A stretch of 64,000 bases of DNA from Pseudomonas cerasi (GTDB taxonomy: Bacteria > Pseudomonadota > Gammaproteobacteria > Pseudomonadales > Pseudomonadaceae): contig NZ_LT222319.1 in the NCBI RefSeq assembly GCF_900074915.1, positions 1,175,001-1,239,000 of the forward strand, given 5' to 3'. Each line of letters starts with the position of its first letter. Positions within the stretch are counted from its first letter, which is position 1. Of the stretch, positions 1 to 9,163 are shown piece after piece. The position numbers and the translations under genes are program-made. The notes below the pieces were generated by a model. The model searched no databases. It had not been told where the DNA came from and saw only the letters and a list, made by a program, of their open reading frames with translations.

Positions 1-93
1 CCGATAACCCTGGTTCTGCAAGAGCACCTCCAGCAGGTCCCGGACATGGACGTCGTCATCGATAATCAGGATGGTCGCGGCGCTCTGGGTCAT
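1..93 (-). CDS. Response regulator receiver domain, N-terminal fragment
   Basis: Only the first 31 codons are in the window; the gene runs off the left edge. Read on the minus strand from the ATG at 93, the product begins MTQSAATILIIDDDVHVRDL, which is the first beta strand and acidic pocket (DDD) of a CheY-like receiver domain. It lies 9 bp downstream of the stop of the next receiver gene and is probably in the same transcript as that gene and the histidine kinase before it. The output domain, if any, is outside the window, so its role cannot be stated beyond phosphorelay signalling. Confidence 0.8.
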   Translation of the reverse strand, partial: MTQSAATILIIDDDVHVRDLLEVLLQNQGYR

Positions 94-102
94 ATCGAAT
101 GC

Positions 103-492
103 TCAGGTAATGGACTGTTGAGGCAGATTTTTTTCCAGCAGGGTGTCGATGACCCGGTACAACTCCTTGTAGCGCAACGGCTTGATAACATAAGCGTTGC
201 AGCCCGCCAGGCGGATCTTCTCCTTGTCTTCCTTCATGGCCATCGCGGTCAGTGCGATCACCGGGATCGCGGCTGTGCCGGCGTCTTTCTTCAATAGCGA
301 CGTGGCGGTCAGGCCGTCCATTTCCGGCAGATGGATGTCCATCAGGATCAGGTCGGGCTGGCGCTCGCGAGCCAGTTTCAGGCCGCTTTCGGCATCGACG
401 GCCGACAGCACAGCGTGCCCGGCGCTGGTCAGCAACAGCTCTGCCAGACGCATATTCGCCGCGTTGTCTTCAATGATCAGGATCTGGGCCAT
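103..492 (-). CDS. Single-domain response regulator (CheY/DivK-like)
   Basis: The 129-residue product is a stand-alone receiver domain with no output domain. It has the acidic pair E8-D9, the likely phosphoacceptor D52 in LILMDIHLPEMDG, the switch threonine in ALTAMAM, and the conserved lysine K104 in VIKPLR. The spacing and short length resemble DivK-type phosphorelay intermediates. Its start overlaps the end of the upstream PAS histidine kinase by 16 bp, so the two are translationally coupled and are a likely cognate pair. It probably passes phosphate from that kinase to the downstream regulator at the window edge, or controls it allosterically; that partner assignment is inference. Confidence 0.9.
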   Translation of the reverse strand: MAQILIIEDNAANMRLAELLLTSAGHAVLSAVDAESGLKLARERQPDLILMDIHLPEMDGLTATSLLKKDAGTAAIPVIALTAMAMKEDKEKIRLAGCNAYVIKPLRYKELYRVIDTLLEKNLPQQSIT

Positions 493-2207
493 CGTGCCTC
501 CGCTGATTCAGGTGAGCGGATGGGCAGCCACACAACGAAGCGTGCGCCGAGGTCTTTCACGCTGGCCACTGCGACGCAGCCGCCGTGAAGTTCGGCGAGC
601 TGCTTGACCATCGCCAGGCCCAGTCCGGTGCCTTCGAATTTGCGTGCCAGGCCGCTGTCGATCTGGCTGAACGCCTTGAACAGCTTGCTCATGTCACTTT
701 GGGCGATGCCGATTCCGGTGTCGCTGACACTCAGTTCCAGAAACTGCTCACAGTCGCTGGAGGGAAGCGCAAATCCGTAGGTCGGCCAGTCACCGTCGAT
801 AAGGCCTGCCTGAGCAAGCGGCACCAGACGCACCGCCAGTGTCACCCAGCCACCGGGCTCGCTGAATTTCACGGCGTTGGCCAGCAGGTTGTAGACGATC
901 TGTTTGGTCTTGCGCCGGTCGAGCTCAAGCACGCCGAAGTCGGCCTCTGTTTCCAGCTTCAGCTGGATATGTTGCAGTGCGGCTTGCTCGCGAACGATCA
1001 GCAGGCTGTTGCCGAGCAGTTCGTCCAGATCCACCGATTCGAGCTCCAGCGTCATCATGCCGGCCTCGACCTTGGACAGGTCGAGGATGTCATTGATCAG
1101 TGACAACAGATGCTGGCCGCTATTGAAGATATCGCCTATGTAGCGTCGCTGGGCATCGGTCATGTCGCCGACCATGCCGTCCCTGAGTGCCTCGGAAAAA
1201 CCGATCACGGCGTTCAGCGGCGTGCGCAGTTCGTGCGACATGGTGGCAAGAAACTCGGACTTCATGTGGCTGGCGTGTTCCAGCTCGATATTCTTTTCTT
1301 CCAGTGTTCGCTCGAAACGCTTGCGCTCGGTCACGTCGCGGGCTGCGGCGAAGACACCCTTGAGCTTGCGGTCACGGTCGTGAAAGGTGGCAGCGTTGTA
1401 GGACACCACGGTTTCAGTGCCGTCATAGGCCCGCACGGTAAGTTCGTAGTCACTGACCTTGTGCTCGCTGAGCACGCGCTTGATCGCGGCATCGGCACTC
1501 GCCGGGTCGGTGAAGAAGTTTTTGCAGGGCGCACCGATCAATTCGTCGCGAGTGCGTCCGGTCAGCGCCATCATCTGCTTGTTGACGTCGGAAATGATGC
1601 CTTGCGGGTCGGTCATCATCAGCGCATCGATGTTCGATTCGATCAGCGAGCGGGTATAGAACTGTTGGTCCCGCAAGCGCTGATCCAGTAATGCCTGAGC
1701 TTCTTCTTCCTGTTTGCGCGCAGTGTTGTCGGTGCCGATCAGCAGATAACCGATGATGGTTTCGGCGCTGTCGCGCAGCGATGTGACCGAGACCATGGCC
1801 GACAGGCGGCTGCCATCCTTGCGGATGTAGGTGAGTTCGTAGATGTCTTCGATGCCACGCGAAGCCTTGAATACCAGAGCCTCGAAGCCCGGTGTGATGG
1901 GCGTGTTGAGTTCATGGCTGAGGGCTGCTGCGCGGATGATGAGCTCGGCGGGGTCGGAGATGTCGGCAGGTGTGATTTTGTCGACAACGTCCTCGGAGTG
2001 ATAACCGAGCATGCGTTCGGCGCCGACATTGAATATCTGGATAACGCCGTGTTCGTCTGTTGCGATGCTGGAGAAATAGGCGCTGTTGAAAATGGCATCC
2101 TGCAGTGCACCAGTCTTGAGGAGGATTTTCTGGCGGCGGGATTCGACGATTTTTTCAGCGCGAGACTGAGCATCGACGAGCGGGCGGTCCACTGGCGAGG
2201 TTGGCAT
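477..2207 (-). CDS. PAS-PAS sensor histidine kinase, soluble
   Basis: The product has 576 residues. Two PAS domains (about 35-165 and 180-300) are followed by a HisKA dimerisation domain with H325 in ATMSHELRTPLNAVIGF and a HATPase domain with N-box (YNLLANAVKFSEPGG), G1 (DTGIGIA) and G2 (GTGLGLAMVKQL). There is no transmembrane segment or signal peptide, so it senses a cytoplasmic cue, and PAS domains suggest a redox, ligand or light input that the sequence does not identify. The PAS1 region contains LSHELNTPITP, which resembles an H-box but sits inside a PAS fold and is unlikely to be a second phosphorylation site. A GGGAAG ribosome site precedes the ATG. It forms an operon with the two receiver genes downstream. 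Confidence 0.9.
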   Translation of the reverse strand: MPTSPVDRPLVDAQSRAEKIVESRRQKILLKTGALQDAIFNSAYFSSIATDEHGVIQIFNVGAERMLGYHSEDVVDKITPADISDPAELIIRAAALSHELNTPITPGFEALVFKASRGIEDIYELTYIRKDGSRLSAMVSVTSLRDSAETIIGYLLIGTDNTARKQEEEAQALLDQRLRDQQFYTRSLIESNIDALMMTDPQGIISDVNKQMMALTGRTRDELIGAPCKNFFTDPASADAAIKRVLSEHKVSDYELTVRAYDGTETVVSYNAATFHDRDRKLKGVFAAARDVTERKRFERTLEEKNIELEHASHMKSEFLATMSHELRTPLNAVIGFSEALRDGMVGDMTDAQRRYIGDIFNSGQHLLSLINDILDLSKVEAGMMTLELESVDLDELLGNSLLIVREQAALQHIQLKLETEADFGVLELDRRKTKQIVYNLLANAVKFSEPGGWVTLAVRLVPLAQAGLIDGDWPTYGFALPSSDCEQFLELSVSDTGIGIAQSDMSKLFKAFSQIDSGLARKFEGTGLGLAMVKQLAELHGGCVAVASVKDLGARFVVWLPIRSPESAEARWPRS

Positions 2208-2239
2208 ATGACTTCCCGGTACTACCTGACCTTTATGCC

Positions 2240-2282
2240 ATTACGGCCGTAATCACACTACGGACATCCATTCAAATGGATG
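2240..2282. promoter_or_regulatory. Two perfect palindromes in the kinase promoter region
   Basis: The upstream region of the PAS kinase holds ATTACGGCCGTAAT at 2240-2253 and CATCCATT-CA-AATGGATG at 2265-2282. Both are perfect inverted repeats, 12 bp apart, and the first is 33 bp upstream of the start codon. They look like operator sites, but the regulator is unknown. Confidence 0.4.
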
Positions 2283-2377
2283 ATAAGAGGTTCATGGACA
2301 ATACCAGATCGTTATCGGCAGATTAGTTATTAAATGAAACTTCTCGGAATATATTTTCGATAAATGACGCTAATCGA

Positions 2378-3886
2378 CTAACGCTTGTCGGGAATTCCAT
2401 ATTTTCGCAGGCGATGAGCGATTGCGGTGTGCGAGGTATGCAGGCGATTGGCCAGTTGGCGGGTGGAAGGGTAGTCCGCATAAAGCTTTTCCAGCAGATT
2501 CCGCTCAAAGGTTTCGACGGCATGTTCGAGACTGTCGATCGAGCTGTCGTTCTGACGCGCCACGGCGGTGCCGGCGATATCCAGGTCGCCTATATCCACT
2601 TGAGTGTGTTCGCAAATGGCGGCCGCGCGAAAAATCACGTTTTGCAATTGCCGCACGTTGCCTGGCCAGCGGTTGCCGAGCAGGGCAGGGTAGGTGCCGG
2701 GTGCAAGCCTGCAGACCGGACGCTGAATCTGTGCGCACGCCTGTTCCATGAAGTATCGGGCCAGTAACAGAATGTCCTGACCGCGCTCGCGCAACGGCGG
2801 AACCTCCAGATTGAGGACGTTGAGGCGGTAGAACAGGTCTTCACGGAAGGTGCCTTCGCTGACCATTTTTTCCAGATCGCGGTGGGTGGCGCTGAGAATG
2901 CGCACATTGACCCTTACTTCCCGATCGCCACCGACGCGGCGGAAGCTGCCATCGTTGAGAAAACGCAGCAATTTGGCTTGCAGATAGGGTGACATTTCGC
3001 CGATTTCATCGAGGAATACGGTGCCTTGGTTGGCCAGTTCCATCAGCCCCGGTTTACCGCCACGCTGGGCCCCGGTAAAGGCACCCGGGGCATAGCCGAA
3101 CAGTTCGCTTTCAGCGAGGTTTTCCGGCAGCGCTGCGCAGTTCAGAGCCAGGAACGGCTCGCCGTGGCGGGCGCTGCTGGCGTGACAGGCGCGGGCAACC
3201 AACTCTTTGCCGGTGCCGGTTTCACCCTGAATCAGCAGCGGTGCATCCAGCGCCGCCACCCGTTGCGCCCTTGCCTTGAGGGTGCGAATGGCGGCTGAGT
3301 CGCCAAGCAAGGCGTCGAAACCTTCGGCGTGATCATGGTGCAATGCCGACAGGCGTTCGCCGATTCGGCTGGGCAGGTACAGGGTAATCAGCGCGCCGGC
3401 TTCGGTAATCGGCGTGGCGTCCAGCAGCAGGGCTTCACCATTCAGGTTGATCTCGCGCAGCGGTAGACGAAAGCCGTTTTCCAGCAGGGCGACATGCAGA
3501 CTGGGGTCGCTGAACAGCTCACCGATGGATTCACCCGCGGGCTCCCGGCCAATCAGCGCGATGAGTGCCGGGTTGGCCAGCAGCACGTGCCCGGCGCTGT
3601 CCAGAGCCAGCACCGGGTCAGTCATGGCGGCGAGCAACGCGTCCAGTTGCAGGTGGCGACGCTGCCCCGGGAGGATATCGACCACAGTGATCGCTTCCAC
3701 ACCTCGGACCCGAAACAGCGCGTCCTTGAGCTCTTCGAGCATCTGATGGCTGAGCGTCGGCGCATCGATGTACACATTGGGCGGCACCATCTCCACTGCG
3801 TCCAGATTCAGATTGCGTCCACCCAGAATCGCCAGCACTTCCTGGGTGATACCGACGCGGTCGATGAAGCTGACATGGATGCGCAT
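2378..3886 (-). CDS. TyrR-family sigma54-dependent transcriptional activator
   Basis: The 502-residue product is collinear with TyrR: an N-terminal ACT domain (MRIHVSFIDRVGITQEVLAI, 1-75), a PAS domain (about 78-175), a sigma54-activator AAA+ domain (about 192-420) with Walker A GETGTGKE at 221-228, and a TyrR-type helix-turn-helix at the C terminus (STRQLANRLHTSHTAIAHRL). Unlike Escherichia coli TyrR it keeps GAFTGA (268-273), the loop that contacts sigma54, so it should be a true activator of sigma54 promoters. The ATG at 3886 is chosen because the ACT domain begins there; the reading frame extends 47 residues further with no conserved content. Pseudomonads have several paralogues, such as PhhR for aromatic amino acids and GcsR for glycine cleavage. 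Which one this is cannot be settled here because neither target operon is adjacent. Confidence 0.9.
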   Translation of the reverse strand: MRIHVSFIDRVGITQEVLAILGGRNLNLDAVEMVPPNVYIDAPTLSHQMLEELKDALFRVRGVEAITVVDILPGQRRHLQLDALLAAMTDPVLALDSAGHVLLANPALIALIGREPAGESIGELFSDPSLHVALLENGFRLPLREINLNGEALLLDATPITEAGALITLYLPSRIGERLSALHHDHAEGFDALLGDSAAIRTLKARAQRVAALDAPLLIQGETGTGKELVARACHASSARHGEPFLALNCAALPENLAESELFGYAPGAFTGAQRGGKPGLMELANQGTVFLDEIGEMSPYLQAKLLRFLNDGSFRRVGGDREVRVNVRILSATHRDLEKMVSEGTFREDLFYRLNVLNLEVPPLRERGQDILLLARYFMEQACAQIQRPVCRLAPGTYPALLGNRWPGNVRQLQNVIFRAAAICEHTQVDIGDLDIAGTAVARQNDSSIDSLEHAVETFERNLLEKLYADYPSTRQLANRLHTSHTAIAHRLRKYGIPDKR

Positions 3887-4076
3887 GGGGCGATGACGGT
3901 TCGCGAATGAGAAGGCGGCAAGTATGCCTTGTGGCGGCAGGTTTGGTGAAATCCGCTTGTGGACTTGCACACACCTATCGCTGCTCACGCTCAAGCGTGG
4001 GCACGATGGTGTTCTCCGGTGCCTCATTCTTCCCGCTATTGCCCGCTGGCGTTCTACGGGCCTCGACAGCGCTGGC

Positions 4077-4433
4077 TTACTCCAGATGCTCCGGCTTCAC
4101 CGGGTCACCTGACTTGGCGTGGAGTTTGTCGCGAATGTCCGCGAACATTCGGTCGTAGTCCTTGTGCTGGGCGATGGGCAGTGCGGCCGAGTTGGGCAAG
4201 CCGTGTCTTATTGCGATGCGACTCGCGTCGTGGGCGAAGTTGAAGGCGAGGTCACGGGGCAGCTGGAATTGCTCTTCGAACGACTTGCCGTTGATTGCGC
4301 CCTGCATGGTGAAGTGCATGGACGTGCCTTGCTTGGGATCTTCCTCCACGTTGTAGCGCAAGTGGATGTCATAGCTGATATCCGACGGTTGAAGCGCCAC
4401 GTGGGTGAGGTGCAGATGGCCTGGCTCGTACAT
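4077..4433 (-). CDS. DUF5064 family protein
   Basis: A 118-residue hypothetical protein beginning MYEPGHLHLTHVALQPSD. The pattern, with an acidic strand-rich middle (LRYNVEEDPKQG) and a conserved GAINGKSFEEQF segment, matches what I recognise as the Pseudomonas DUF5064 family. There is no signal peptide, membrane segment or catalytic motif. It lies between the TyrR-like activator and a DUF454 gene on the same strand but is separated from each by roughly 100-190 bp, so it may be transcribed alone. Function is unknown. Confidence 0.75.
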   Translation of the reverse strand: MYEPGHLHLTHVALQPSDISYDIHLRYNVEEDPKQGTSMHFTMQGAINGKSFEEQFQLPRDLAFNFAHDASRIAIRHGLPNSAALPIAQHKDYDRMFADIRDKLHAKSGDPVKPEHLE

Positions 4434-4454
4434 GAAGTGACTCCATCAAGTGGT

Positions 4455-4518
4455 GGGTGTGCTCAGTCAGACACCCCTCGCGAGCGGACGGTTCAGCCTT
4501 GCGCAGAGTACCGCTCGC
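4455..4518. other. Two hairpin-forming inverted repeats
   Basis: Between the DUF454 and DUF5064 genes lie GGGTGT/ACACCC (4455-4460 with 4471-4476) and GCGAGCGG/CCGCTCGC (4480-4487 with 4511-4518). No T-run follows either on the minus strand, so a classical terminator is not supported. Confidence 0.35.
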
Positions 4519-4531
4519 TTCATGCCTGCGC

Positions 4532-4930
4532 TTAACGATCGATCTTGTCCGGCTCCGGCCTCGACCAGATCCATAGATTGCCCAGCGCCATCCCCGTGAG
4601 TGCCAGGTACAGCCACCAGGCATGGCCGATCAGGCTCAGCATCACCACGGCACAGACGAGCATGCTGATGGTGGCGCTGATCTTGGCCTTGCGCGCGACC
4701 AGTCGGCCATTACGCCAGTTGTACAGTATCGGCCCAAACACGCGGTGGTTTTCCAGCCAGGCGTTCAGCCGCGGCGAACTGCGTGTTGCCGCCCAGGCGG
4801 CCAGCAGAATGAACTCGGTGGTTGGCAGGCCGGGAACGAAGATCGCAACGATGCCTATGCCCAACGCGGTATAGGCGAGGATGCCGTATAAAAGGCGTGA
4901 AAGTCTTGAGCCGGGTGGTTTGTACGTCAT
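4532..4930 (-). CDS. YbaN/DUF454 family inner-membrane protein
   Basis: The 132-residue product has a hydrophobic N-terminal hairpin containing GILAYTALGIGIVAIFVPGLPTTEF, the hallmark of the YbaN (DUF454) family, followed by WAATRSSPRLNAWLENHRVFGPIL and two more hydrophobic stretches near the C terminus (ISMLVCAVVMLSLIGHAWWL). It is predicted to be a small polytopic inner-membrane protein. Family function is not established. It lies downstream of the GAPDH gene on the same strand with a gap of about 170 bp, so co-transcription is possible but not shown. Confidence 0.85.
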   Translation of the reverse strand: MTYKPPGSRLSRLLYGILAYTALGIGIVAIFVPGLPTTEFILLAAWAATRSSPRLNAWLENHRVFGPILYNWRNGRLVARKAKISATISMLVCAVVMLSLIGHAWWLYLALTGMALGNLWIWSRPEPDKIDR

Positions 4931-5103
4931 GGTCTCTACAGGCAGGTTCGGGGAGCCCGGTCAGCTTAACAGCACCGGGCGCTTTTTCATGCCTGCACAG
5001 TTTCACCACCCGCAGTGCATCGATCTGCCATGCGCTGAGCATGGTCGCGAGCGTCCATGACCCGGACACCTCTCGCTGCACATGCTTCAGCGCGGCTGCG
5101 CCG

Positions 5104-6105
5104 TTACTGCGCGTTATGCAGTGCCAGGCAGTTGTCGAGCATGCGATTGGAGAACGCCCATTCGTTGTCGTACCACGACAGTACCTTGAGCAGCTTGCCG
5201 CTGACCTTGGTGTGGTTGGCATCGAAGATCGACGACAGCGGGTTGTGGTTGAAGTCGTGGGAGACCAGCGGCAGGGCGTTGTAACCGAGCACTTTGGAAT
5301 GCTGACTGGCTTCTTTCAGCAGCGCGTTGACTTCATCGACCGTGGTTTCACGCTTCAGGGTCACGGTCAGGTCGACCAGCGAAACGTTGATGACCGGTAC
5401 GCGTACCGCCATGCCGGTGAGTTTGCCTGCCAGCTCCGGCAGTACCAGGCCCACTGCTTCGGCAGCGCCGGTCTTGCTCGGGATCATCGACTGCGTCGCC
5501 GAGCGGGCGCGGTACGGATCGGTGTGATAGACATCGATCAGGTTCTGGTCGTTGGTGTAGGCATGAATGGTGGTCATCAGGCCGTTTTCGATACCCAGCT
5601 CGCGATGCAGCACTTGAGCGACCGGGGCCAGGCAGTTGGTTGTGCACGAGGCGCTGGAGATGATCTGGTGCGACTGGCGCAGCGTGTCGTGGTTGACACC
5701 ATAGACGATGGTGGCATCGGCACCGCTGGCTGGCGCGGAGATAATCACCTTGCGTGCACCGGCGGTGAGGTGCGCGGCAGCCTTGTCGCGGCTGGTGAAC
5801 AGACCGGTGCATTCGAACACCACGTCGATGTCCTGCGCTTTCCACGGCAGCTCGGCCGGATTGCGGATGGCACTGACCGAAATACGGTCACCATTGACGG
5901 TCAGGCTGTCCTTGTCACACTCGACTGTGCCGCTGAAAGGGCCGTGTACGGTGTCGAAGCGCAGCAGGTGCGCGTTCATTTCGCTGTCGCCAAGATCGTT
6001 GATGGCGACGACCTGCAGGTCCTGACGGTAGCCTTGGGTATACAGTGCGCGTAGGACGTTGCGGCCGATTCGGCCAAAACCGTTGATTGCAATACGAAGA
6101 GTCAT
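5104..6105 (-). CDS. gap: Type I glyceraldehyde-3-phosphate dehydrogenase
   Basis: The product (333 residues) oxidises glyceraldehyde-3-phosphate to 1,3-bisphosphoglycerate with NAD(P) in the cytoplasm. Visible features are the Rossmann motif [11 protein letters not shown] at the N terminus, the catalytic Cys154 in [11 protein letters not shown], the [14 protein letters not shown] segment and the C-terminal WYDNEW. It diverges from edd across a 219-bp region with two HexR-type operators. It therefore belongs to the Entner-Doudoroff regulon and would consume the glyceraldehyde-3-phosphate made by Eda. Pseudomonads usually carry more than one GAPDH; this sugar-induced copy is the one expected to serve the catabolic direction, which is inference from context. 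Confidence 0.95.
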   Translation of the reverse strand: MTLRIAINGFGRIGRNVLRALYTQGYRQDLQVVAINDLGDSEMNAHLLRFDTVHGPFSGTVECDKDSLTVNGDRISVSAIRNPAELPWKAQDIDVVFECTGLFTSRDKAAAHLTAGARKVIISAPASGADATIVYGVNHDTLRQSHQIISSASCTTNCLAPVAQVLHRELGIENGLMTTIHAYTNDQNLIDVYHTDPYRARSATQSMIPSKTGAAEAVGLVLPELAGKLTGMAVRVPVINVSLVDLTVTLKRETTVDEVNALLKEASQHSKVLGYNALPLVSHDFNHNPLSSIFDANHTKVSGKLLKVLSWYDNEWAFSNRMLDNCLALHNAQ

Positions 6106-6126
6106 ACAGCCGTCCTTCTGAATTTG

Positions 6127-6141
6127 TTGTTGGAATTACAA
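6127..6141. promoter_or_regulatory. HexR-type operator, gap side
   Basis: TTGTTGGAATTACAA is an exact match to the published Pseudomonas HexR consensus TTGT-N7-ACAA. It lies 21 bp upstream of the GAPDH start codon. HexR represses until it binds KDPG, the pathway intermediate. Confidence 0.75.
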
Positions 6142-6188
6142 GATTATTCTCATAGAAATAGAAAACAAGCCTTTTTAGTGGCAATATT

Positions 6189-6203
6189 TTGTTTTATCTA
6201 CAA
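6189..6203. promoter_or_regulatory. HexR-type operator, edd side
   Basis: TTGTTTTATCTACAA again fits TTGT-N7-ACAA. It lies 47 bp from the gap-side site and 121 bp upstream of the edd start, so the two divergent promoters can each have their own repressor site. Confidence 0.75.
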
Positions 6204-6324
6204 CTACAAGCCTGAAAGGCACTCCCAGTTGATCGAGATCAGGGTTTTGCTCCCTGACAGTCACTGCTCGAAAACCGGAGCCGTCTTTACGGGTGACCTT
6301 AGACGTTAGCCTGGAGTTCATCAC

Positions 6325-8151
6325 ATGCATCCCCGCGTCCTTGAAGTAACCGAGCGTCTCATCGCCCGCAGTCGCGATACCCGTCAGCGCTACCTTCAAT
6401 TGATTCGCGGCGCAGCGAGCGATGGCCCGATGCGCGGCAAGCTCCAATGCGCCAACTTTGCCCACGGCGTCGCCGCCTGCGGACCGGAAGACAAGCAAAG
6501 CCTGCGTCTGATGAACGCCGCCAACGTGGCAATCGTCTCTTCCTACAACGAGATGCTCTCGGCGCATCAGCCCTACGAACACTTTCCAGCCCAGATCAAA
6601 CAGGCATTACGTGACATTGGTTCGGTCGGTCAGTTTGCCGGCGGTGTACCGGCCATGTGCGATGGGGTCACCCAAGGCGAGCCGGGCATGGAACTGGCGA
6701 TTGCCAGTCGTGAAGTGATTGCCATGTCCACGGCGATTGCCTTGTCACACAACATGTTCGACGCCGCCATGATGCTGGGCATCTGCGACAAGATCGTGCC
6801 GGGTCTGATGATGGGCGCGTTGCGATTCGGTCATCTGCCGACCATTTTCGTGCCCGGCGGACCGATGGTCTCAGGCATCTCCAACAAGGAAAAAGCCGAC
6901 GTACGGCAGCGTTATGCGGAAGGCAAGGCCACCCGCGAAGAGCTGCTCGACTCGGAAATGAAGTCGTATCACGGTCCGGGAACCTGCACCTTCTACGGCA
7001 CCGCCAATACCAACCAGTTGCTGATGGAAGTCATGGGCATGCACCTTCCTGGTGCTTCGTTCGTCAATCCCTACACGCCATTGCGTGATGCGCTGACCGC
7101 AGAGGCGGCCCGCCAGGTGACGCGTCTGACCAAGCAGAGTGGCAGCTTCATGCCGATCGGCGAAATCGTCGACGAGCGCTCGCTGGTCAATTCCATCGTT
7201 GCGCTGCACGCGACAGGTGGCTCGACCAACCATACGCTGCACATGCCGGCCATTGCTCAGGCTGCTGGCATTCAACTGACCTGGCAGGACATGGCCGATC
7301 TGTCGGAAGTGGTGCCAACCCTGAGTCACGTCTACCCCAACGGCAAAGCCGATATCAACCACTTCCAGGCGGCAGGCGGCATGTCGTTCCTGATCCGCGA
7401 GCTGCTGGCTGCCGGTCTGCTGCACGAAAACGTCAATACCGTGGCCGGTTATGGACTCAGCCGTTACACCAAGGAGCCGTTCCTGGAGGACGGCAAACTG
7501 GTCTGGCGTGAAGGGCCGCTCGAAAGCCTCGATGAAAATATCCTGCGCCCGGTGGCCCGTCCGTTCTCGCCGGAAGGTGGGCTGCGGGTCATGGAAGGCA
7601 ACCTGGGGCGCGGCGTGATGAAAGTGTCCGCGGTGGCTCCGGAGCATCAGATCGTCGAAGCACCGGCCAAGGTGTTCCAGGATCAGAAAGAGCTGGCCGA
7701 CGCTTTCAAGGCCGGCGAGCTGGAGTGCGATTTCGTCGCCGTGATGCGCTTCCAGGGCCCGCGTTGCAACGGCATGCCCGAGCTGCACAAGATGACGCCG
7801 TTTCTGGGTGTCCTTCAGGATCGCGGGTTCAAGGTTGCGCTGGTCACCGATGGACGCATGTCGGGCGCTTCGGGCAAGATCCCGGCGGCGATTCATGTCT
7901 GCCCGGAGGCGTTCGATGGTGGCCCATTGGCGCTGGTACGCAATGGCGATGTGATTCGCGTGGATGGTGTAAAAGGCACGTTACAAGTGCTGGTCGAAGC
8001 GTCAGAATTGGCCGCCAGAGAACCGGCCATCAACCAGATCGACAACAGTGTCGGCTGCGGTCGCGAGCTTTTTGGATTCATGCGCATGGCCTTCAGCTCC
8101 GCAGAGCAAGGCGCCAGCGCATTTACCTCTAGTCTGGAGACGCTTAAGTGA
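6325..8151 (+). CDS. edd: Phosphogluconate dehydratase
   Basis: The 608-residue product is the first committed enzyme of the Entner-Doudoroff pathway, converting 6-phosphogluconate to 2-keto-3-deoxy-6-phosphogluconate (KDPG). It belongs to the IlvD/Edd iron-sulfur dehydratase family. Visible are the cysteine segments expected to hold the cluster ([24 protein letters not shown] and [11 protein letters not shown]), the FVPGGPM segment, and the C-terminal [12 protein letters not shown] signature. Length matches the family. It starts an apparent operon edd-glk-gltR-gltS: the glk GTG overlaps the edd stop. Repression by HexR is predicted from the operator 121 bp upstream. Confidence 0.96.
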   Translation: MHPRVLEVTERLIARSRDTRQRYLQLIRGAASDGPMRGKLQCANFAHGVAACGPEDKQSLRLMNAANVAIVSSYNEMLSAHQPYEHFPAQIKQALRDIGSVGQFAGGVPAMCDGVTQGEPGMELAIASREVIAMSTAIALSHNMFDAAMMLGICDKIVPGLMMGALRFGHLPTIFVPGGPMVSGISNKEKADVRQRYAEGKATREELLDSEMKSYHGPGTCTFYGTANTNQLLMEVMGMHLPGASFVNPYTPLRDALTAEAARQVTRLTKQSGSFMPIGEIVDERSLVNSIVALHATGGSTNHTLHMPAIAQAAGIQLTWQDMADLSEVVPTLSHVYPNGKADINHFQAAGGMSFLIRELLAAGLLHENVNTVAGYGLSRYTKEPFLEDGKLVWREGPLESLDENILRPVARPFSPEGGLRVMEGNLGRGVMKVSAVAPEHQIVEAPAKVFQDQKELADAFKAGELECDFVAVMRFQGPRCNGMPELHKMTPFLGVLQDRGFKVALVTDGRMSGASGKIPAAIHVCPEAFDGGPLALVRNGDVIRVDGVKGTLQVLVEASELAAREPAINQIDNSVGCGRELFGFMRMAFSSAEQGASAFTSSLETLK

Positions 8152-9113
8152 AGTTGGCCCTGGTCGGTGATATAGGCGGTACCAATGCACGTTTTGCCAT
8201 TTGGGAAGACGACACGCTGCATTCTGTCCGGGTATTCCCGACCATTGACTACGCGGGCCCGGAGAAGGCCATCGAAGTCTATCTGCAGGACCTGGAGCTG
8301 CAGCGCGGCGATATCGGTCATGTGTGCCTGGCGGTGGCCGGGCCTGTCGATGGCGATTTTTTCCAGTTCACCAACAGCCACTGGCAATTGAGCCGCAAGG
8401 CGTTCTGCGCCGACCTGCAGGTCGATGAACTGCTGCTGATCAACGATTTCACCGCCATGGCGCTGGGCATGACCCGGCTCAAGGATGATGAATACCTGAC
8501 GGTCTGCCACGGTGTCGGCAAGCCTGATCGGCCGCGCGTGGTGGTGGGGCCGGGGACCGGGCTGGGCGTCGGTACGCTGATCAAACTCGAAGGCAGTCGC
8601 TGGATGGCGTTGCCGGGCGAGGGCGGTCATGCCGACCTGCCCATCGGCACCGCGCGTGAGGCGCTGCTGTGGACGCGGCTGATGGCCGAGCATGAACATG
8701 TCAGCGCCGAAGTCGTGCTCAGCGGTGCGGGCTTGCTGTTGCTGTATCAGGTCAGCTGCGCGCTGGACGACATCGAACCGGTGCTTAAATCGCCTGCGGC
8801 GATCACTACCGCTGCGCTCTCGGGCGACCCGGTAGCTGCGGCAGTGTTGGAACAATTCTGCGTGTTTCTCGGCAGAGTGGTCGGCAACCATGTGTTGGCC
8901 TTGGGCAGCCTCGGCGGGGTTTATATCGGCGGCGGCGTGGTGCCGCGCTTCACTGAGTTCTTCATCAACAGCGGGTTCAAGCGCGCCATGGCCGAGAAGG
9001 GCGTCATGAGCGACTATTTCAATGGCCTGCCGGTGTGGCTGGTCACGGCCGAATACCCGGGCCTCATGGGTTCAGGCGTGGCCCTGCAGCAGGCGTTTGG
9101 TGCGCAGATCTGA
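8148..9113 (+). CDS. glk: Glucokinase
   Basis: The 321-residue product phosphorylates cytoplasmic glucose to glucose-6-phosphate using ATP. It has the N-terminal phosphate-binding motif [15 protein letters not shown], the sugar-binding aspartate in [23 protein letters not shown], and the [11 protein letters not shown] segment, all as in the E. coli Glk family. The GTG start at 8148 overlaps the edd stop codon (GTGA), indicating translational coupling. It supplies substrate for Zwf, encoded about 11 kb downstream in the same regulon, from glucose imported by the Gts transporter. Confidence 0.95.
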   Translation: MKLALVGDIGGTNARFAIWEDDTLHSVRVFPTIDYAGPEKAIEVYLQDLELQRGDIGHVCLAVAGPVDGDFFQFTNSHWQLSRKAFCADLQVDELLLINDFTAMALGMTRLKDDEYLTVCHGVGKPDRPRVVVGPGTGLGVGTLIKLEGSRWMALPGEGGHADLPIGTAREALLWTRLMAEHEHVSAEVVLSGAGLLLLYQVSCALDDIEPVLKSPAAITTAALSGDPVAAAVLEQFCVFLGRVVGNHVLALGSLGGVYIGGGVVPRFTEFFINSGFKRAMAEKGVMSDYFNGLPVWLVTAEYPGLMGSGVALQQAFGAQI

Positions 9114-9163
9114 GCGATATGGCATAACAACAAAAATTAACAGCCAGACAAGGACGCTTCAAC

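Noticed and set aside
4955..4980. GCCCGGT/ACCGGGC inverted repeat with a T-run to its right as a terminator
   Set aside because: The T-run is on the plus-strand side, where no plus-strand gene exists; for the minus-strand GAPDH transcript no U-tract follows.
6871..7896. Long minus-strand open frame of 341 codons inside edd, and similar long antisense frames in gtsD (14694-15722), zwf (19485-21254) and cyoB (44182-45540)
   Set aside because: They are mirror images of strongly coding genes with GC-rich third positions, lack ribosome sites, and give low-complexity products without recognisable domains.
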